Positions 60,561-64,000 of a stretch of DNA of 64,000 nucleotides are shown here, in pieces. Position 1 is the first letter of the stretch. Each line of letters opens with the position of its first letter. The stretch spans positions 1,488,001 through 1,552,000 of the forward strand of contig NZ_CP094466.1 in NCBI RefSeq assembly GCF_023347255.1, written 5' to 3'. The stretch is from Faecalibacterium sp. I4-3-84 (GTDB taxonomy: Bacteria > Bacillota > Clostridia > Oscillospirales > Ruminococcaceae). The notes below the pieces were generated by a model, which did not search any database, was not told the DNA's origin, and was given only the letters and a program-made list of their open reading frames with translations. Made by a program: the position numbers and the translations under genes.

Positions 60561-60650
60561 TCATTTCTGTGCTGTGATGCACAGCCAGCCCTTTTTATTT
60601 TTGTGGTTCTGGATCTTACAAAATCCTGCTTGCTCCAGATACGTTTTACC
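60561..60650 (-). pseudogene. C-terminal remnant of a SAM-dependent methyltransferase
   Basis: The minus strand between the two hydrolase genes encodes GKTYLEQAGFCKIQNHKNKK followed by GWLCITAQK and a stop. This matches the final strand pair of class I methyltransferases (LxxAGFxxIxIHxNKKxxWLCVxA). About thirty residues remain with no catalytic part. It shows that the cluster once had another methyltransferase here, or that a recombination joined two clusters. Confidence 0.55.
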
Positions 60651-60652
60651 GT

Positions 60653-61420
60653 TCACAATGCAATGCTTTTTACCAGATGCGCCCACTGCTCCGGGTGACA
60701 GGCCAGCAATTCCTCGTGCTGCAAGTTCTGCTCATGGAGAACAGGATGTGCAAAATGCTGCTGATACCGGGCGCGATATTTTGCGCCCATTTTCAGGGCG
60801 TAAAAAATATGGATCTCGGTACCGGGTACATGGATCTTATCCGGCAGCGGAGTGATAAGATCGGAATAGAACTGATTTTTACAGCTCTGCATGGTCACAT
60901 AAGGGCGGGCATCGCCAAACATTTTCAGAAAAGCCTTGACATAATCCCCCGACTCTTTAGCACACTTGTCCAGACGCTTTTGGAGAAATTTCGCCTTAAT
61001 CTTTCCGTCCCGCACCACAGGGTAGATCAATGGCAGCAGAAAATCCGTCTGCAAGCTTGCCGTCAACGGCGATGCCTGATCCAAATCGGAGCTACCCAGA
61101 ATGCCGTAGTCCATGTGGATGTTCTGCCGCGCCGCCAGCAGCCCCACGAAGGAACCGCCCAGAGAACAGCCGTAGGCTGCCCGGATGTGACCGCCGCAGT
61201 GGGTCTTGAGGTAGGCCTCGATCTTTTCGGTCTCCTCCAGCATGGTGGGAAATTCGGTCTGTTCAGTCTCATCAAAGCCATTGTAGCTGACGCACAGCAC
61301 CCGGAAGCTGTCAGCCAGAAGCGGGATCACGGCACCGAAATTGCTTTTCCAATGGCAACAGGTGCCCGGCAGCAGCAACAGCACCGGGGCATCCTCTGCA
61401 CCAAAATGGTAGATCTTCAT
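60653..61420 (-). CDS. Alpha/beta hydrolase, first gene of the cluster
   Basis: 255 residues from the ATG at 61420 (GAAGGAGCG upstream). Oxyanion region LLLLPGTCCHWKSNFGAVIP near residue 15, nucleophile elbow AYGCSLGGSFVGLLAA (Ser at about 85). The C-terminal His is in HEELLACHPEQWAHLVKSIA. No signal peptide. The early GTCCHW is unusual for an oxyanion loop. It probably hydrolyses an ester or thioester of a small molecule. Gene order puts it at the head of the operon that ends at 53624. Confidence 0.83.
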   Translation of the reverse strand: MKIYHFGAEDAPVLLLLPGTCCHWKSNFGAVIPLLADSFRVLCVSYNGFDETEQTEFPTMLEETEKIEAYLKTHCGGHIRAAYGCSLGGSFVGLLAARQNIHMDYGILGSSDLDQASPLTASLQTDFLLPLIYPVVRDGKIKAKFLQKRLDKCAKESGDYVKAFLKMFGDARPYVTMQSCKNQFYSDLITPLPDKIHVPGTEIHIFYALKMGAKYRARYQQHFAHPVLHEQNLQHEELLACHPEQWAHLVKSIAL

Positions 61421-61893
61421 CCTGATACGCTCCTTCTCTATTTATTTTCCACCTGTAAATAGAAGAGATATATTCCTTCGTATAGGGTAGAGTCGCAAGT
61501 TATATAAGGCTAACTTTCAGTCCTGTGAAAAGCCGCTTCTCAGCGGTCCTTCTACCAAAAGAATACGCCCTGCCGTCTCCTCTGTCAAGGAGTTTAGTCA
61601 TTTTCGGAGATTTTGAAAAAGATTTCGTTATTGGAGCTTCCCCTGCGGCATAGAGGAGGCAAAACGTTTCCCGCATCGAAAAAATTTCGCCCCTGTAAAC
61701 TTGTCTGTTTCTGCTTGACAACGCCCGGTGGGAGTGCTATTTTTACTTCGCGAATTTGTTTTGCCTAACCATCTGAGGGGTTTTTCCCCTGCATTTTTTG
61801 CATCGATTGTTAGACAATGGTCAAAAATGCAACATCCTGTTGCTGCCGGCAATAGAAAGATCTACCGCAGACAGAAAATGGGGTTTGTTCTGA
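61421..61893. other. Junction region of the second mobile element; hairpins, candidate oriT
   Basis: 470 bases without a convincing gene. 61776-61790 AGGGG-TTTTT-CCCCT and 61791-61830 GCATTTTT...AAAAATGC form hairpins, and TTGT-TAG-ACAA lies between. Because a mobC remnant and relaxase follow, an oriT is a fair guess for 61770-61830. A 73-residue minus-strand frame (61500-61721) has no start signal and is unlikely to be a gene. Confidence 0.35.
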
Positions 61894-62211
61894 TGCACAG
61901 CAAAACTCCTTCATCTCTCCCTGTCCACTCTCATCCGCCGTGCACTGCACAATGCGAAGATTGAGCACACTGTTGTCGTTGCTGGCGGCGGAGAAGAAAC
62001 CCTGACCGCTGTTTCCACCCTGCTTGCCCAGTGCAGCAGGGTGGGCGGCAACCTGAACCAACTCGCACGACACTTTAACTCTGGCGGAGCAGACACCGAA
62101 CAGCTCCGGGCGAAACTCCTTGACGAACTTGCAGACCTGACTGCATTCCGGCTCCACGCCGAGAAAGTTCTGGGTGAACTGTATGGCAACGCTCAAGCAT
62201 ATCGCCTCTAA
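61894..62211 (+). pseudogene. 5'-truncated mobC-like gene
   Basis: The plus frame after the stop at 61891-61893 reads STLIRRALHNAKIEHTVVVA then CSRVGGNLNQLARHFNSGGA, then DELADLTAFRLHAEKVLGEL and ends at 62211. SRVGGNLNQLARHFNSGG is the MobC signature, corresponding to the second half of the protein. No start codon or ribosome site precedes the ribbon-helix-helix part, and that N-terminus is missing. It overlaps the relaxase start by 29 bases, as intact mobC-mobA pairs often do. Confidence 0.72.
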
Positions 62212-63823
62212 GAACTCGGCCTACACCGCCATCGAAGCGTACCTCGTTTACCAGCACGATGCGTTCACCGGGAAGCAACTTTTGGACGAACATGGCAGAC
62301 CCATGCTGCGAGAATCGTACATTCTAGACACCCTTGAGTGTGGCGATTTCTCGTTTGCAACTGCCTGTCTGCTGGCAAACCGCAAGTACAACAAGAATAA
62401 CCACCCGGATGATATCAAGAGCCACCAGTATATCATCAGCTTCGACCCACGGGATGCAGCCGACAACGGCTTGACTATGGAAAAAGCACAGGCTCTCGGC
62501 CTGAACTTCTGCAAAGAAAACTTTCCCGGTCATCCTGCCATCGTCTGTACCCATCCGGATGGGCATAACCATTCGGGAAACATCCATGTCCACATCGTGA
62601 TCGGCAGCGTCCGGACACGAGAAGTGGAGCGCAAGCCCTATATGCAAAAGCCCCGCGACTGGCGTGAGGGTATTAAGCATTCCAGTACGGCCCAGACTAT
62701 GCGGCACCTGCGTGTTGAGGTCATGGAGCTGTGCGAAGGTGTCGGACTGTACCAGATTGACCTGCTCAACGGCTCGAAAGAGCGTGTCAGCGAAGCCGAG
62801 TATTGGGCGCGTAGGCGCGGTCAGATGAAACTTGACCGTGAGAATGCTGCCCTTACCGCAACTGGACAGCAGCCCCGGCAGAAGAAGTTTGAAACCGTAA
62901 AAGATACCCTGCGGAAACAGATTTCATCTGTATTGTACCGTTCCACCAGCTATAAAGATTTTTCCGACAGGCTCTTGCAGCAATACGGCATTGCCGTCAA
63001 GGAAAGCCGTGGGCAGCTCAGCTATCTGCCCGCTGGCAGAACGAAGTTTATCCGAGCGAAACATCTCGGTGACAAGTTCGATGCGAACTTGATCGACAGC
63101 AGCAAAACCTGCGACCGAATCGCAGCAGAAAACGGAGTGAGCAAAGACACCGTTATCCGCGCCTCGAAGTATATGAGAGGCGTAGAGATTGCAGAAGAAC
63201 TGATGCCTGGCCTGAAGCAGAGCATTCTGTCCGGACAGACAAAAGTGTCCAAAGCAGATATGCACCGCCTTGCCAAGGCGGCCTACTATGACCGCGCACA
63301 GATTTTGCAGGATATTCTGCACCCGGAGCTGAAGGTGGAACCGACACCTGACGCTGATGGTGTGATCCGCGTTCCGGGCAAAGCGCCTGTCATGCCATTC
63401 CGAAAGTTCGAATCGGTTTACGACAGCGATGCCTACCCGGAGGATGTACGGTACGAGTATGTGGCGTTGGAAGAACTCACTACTCGTTTCCGCATTTCGT
63501 TCAACTACCAGTTGGAGCAGATGCCCGATAATGCGCAGCGTGATGTGATTCTGGAGATTATCAATATCCCCGCAATACGCATCTTGTGGAACTGGGCGAA
63601 CAAAGCCACAATACAGGCATCCTGCTGGATGGCACAGTGGAAGAGTTTCTGTATGATGAAAATGGCAATCAGGTCAGCATCTGCCGGCTGGCAAGTGGGC
63701 AGATTTTCGGGGCCGAACTGGCCTGTACCGGCTGGAGTACCAGTCCGGTCTGCCTGCGGGCCGACTCAGACTGTACGGTGCTCCGGTTGGATTTCAGTGC
63801 GCTCATGTCCCAGCAGACCATGA
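62183..63823 (+). CDS. MOB-family conjugative relaxase (MobA/VirD2-like), tail altered
   Basis: 546 residues from the ATG at 62183. N-terminal relaxase domain: catalytic Tyr candidates in AYTAIEAYLVYQHDAF, then the three-His metal motif HPDGHNHSGNIHVHIVIGSV (about 131-150). Nicks oriT and pilots the strand. Residues 1 to about 450 look native. From about 63560 the frame reads NWANKATIQASCWMAQWKSF and further, which is the out-of-frame reading of a Crp/Fnr gene. The relaxase thus ends in foreign sequence. Whether the catalytic part still works is open. No coupling protein seen. Confidence 0.82.
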   Translation: MATLKHIASKNSAYTAIEAYLVYQHDAFTGKQLLDEHGRPMLRESYILDTLECGDFSFATACLLANRKYNKNNHPDDIKSHQYIISFDPRDAADNGLTMEKAQALGLNFCKENFPGHPAIVCTHPDGHNHSGNIHVHIVIGSVRTREVERKPYMQKPRDWREGIKHSSTAQTMRHLRVEVMELCEGVGLYQIDLLNGSKERVSEAEYWARRRGQMKLDRENAALTATGQQPRQKKFETVKDTLRKQISSVLYRSTSYKDFSDRLLQQYGIAVKESRGQLSYLPAGRTKFIRAKHLGDKFDANLIDSSKTCDRIAAENGVSKDTVIRASKYMRGVEIAEELMPGLKQSILSGQTKVSKADMHRLAKAAYYDRAQILQDILHPELKVEPTPDADGVIRVPGKAPVMPFRKFESVYDSDAYPEDVRYEYVALEELTTRFRISFNYQLEQMPDNAQRDVILEIINIPAIRILWNWANKATIQASCWMAQWKSFCMMKMAIRSASAGWQVGRFSGPNWPVPAGVPVRSACGPTQTVRCSGWISVRSCPSRP

Positions 63824-64000
63824 CCTGCCCCTGTCGGATGCAGGTGACCGCTAATCTGATGCAGGATATGGCGCAACAGCTTCTGTTCTTCAATACAAAG
63901 GTGCGTATTCTTGCCCAGAAGCGTCTGCGGGATCGGCTGAAAATTTATTTGCAGACGCTGACACCGGACAGCAAAGGGTGTTATCATCTGCTGTACAGCC
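63544..64000 (+). CDS. Crp/Fnr-family regulator, 5' end missing, runs off the window
   Basis: A second frame (two bases off the relaxase) reads from a stop at 63541 through YPRNTHLVELGEQSHNTGIL, LLDGTVEEFLYDENGN, VSICRLASGQIFGAELACTG and VLRLDFSALMSQQ, then QLLFFNTKVRILAQKRLRDR, the cyclic-nucleotide-binding domain and connecting helix of Crp/Fnr proteins. The first ~20 residues of such a protein are absent, and no clear start with ribosome site is visible (GTG at 63586 is possible). The HTH would lie beyond the window. A regulator fused behind a relaxase is probably a recombination scar. Confidence 0.75.

Noticed and set aside
61500-61721. Minus-strand frame of 73 residues near the second element
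   Set aside because: No ribosome site, no domain, and it spans hairpin-rich sequence; more likely noncoding element end.
1-64000. CRISPR arrays, rRNA genes, prophage structural genes
   Set aside because: No regularly spaced direct repeats, no rRNA sequence and no phage head or tail genes were seen on either strand.

Overview
The window reads as chromosome of a GC-rich, low-genome-size Firmicute of the gut Clostridia. A Faecalibacterium-like Oscillospiraceae member is my best guess. The guess rests on T-box control of thrS, encoded CCA on tRNAs, strong GGAGG ribosome sites, carbohydrate and uronate genes, and dispersed CTCGCCCTCTC-bounded intergenic repeats. It is an inference from content; no database comparison was run.

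Layout. 1-4750 is the right end of an integrated mobile element: a type III DNA methyltransferase start, a small HTH protein, an oriT-like region, mobC, a replication initiator, a DnaC-like loader, an excisionase and a tyrosine integrase. It abuts ychF. An AT-rich two-gene restriction-modification system of BcgI-like (type IIB) layout, 6008-8900, then separates ychF from the MTA/SAH nucleosidase gene. 9616-45300 is mostly core chromosome: c-di-GMP-type proteins, malQ, alaX, trmB, a sugar nucleotidyltransferase, T-box/thrS, a CLC transporter, an Amt-PII fusion, a uronate operon (SDR, KdgF-like cupin, RpiB-like isomerase), trpS, tRNA-Asn and tRNA-Glu, pckA, putP, a GntR regulator, a large beta-repeat surface protein, an AraC regulator and glycogen phosphorylase. 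Carbohydrate genes fit a fermenter of plant and host glycans: uronates enter at KDG, maltodextrin is handled by malQ and glgP, and PEP carboxykinase links C3 and C4 pools.

45300-64000 is accessory. It holds a sirtuin remnant, a large serine recombinase gene broken by a ~100-bp hairpin repeat, a two-subunit ABC exporter with lipoprotein and AraC regulator, a broken ZIP transporter, and then a tightly packed minus-strand operon (61420 to 53624). That operon carries three cysteine-rich proteins resembling the ATC hydrolase family, four paralogous ~160-residue membrane proteins, a TcmP-type methyltransferase, two alpha/beta hydrolases and a metallo-beta-lactamase-fold protein. I know of no described role for this combination and regard it as the best candidate for an undescribed system. 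The window ends in a second mobilizable element: a truncated mobC, a relaxase, and a Crp/Fnr gene joined to it out of frame.

Two other points stand out. The surface protein gene has a G10 tract exactly at the signal-peptide boundary that puts it out of frame (candidate phase variation). Two families of non-autonomous repeats are scattered through the window, one of which has hit a gene.
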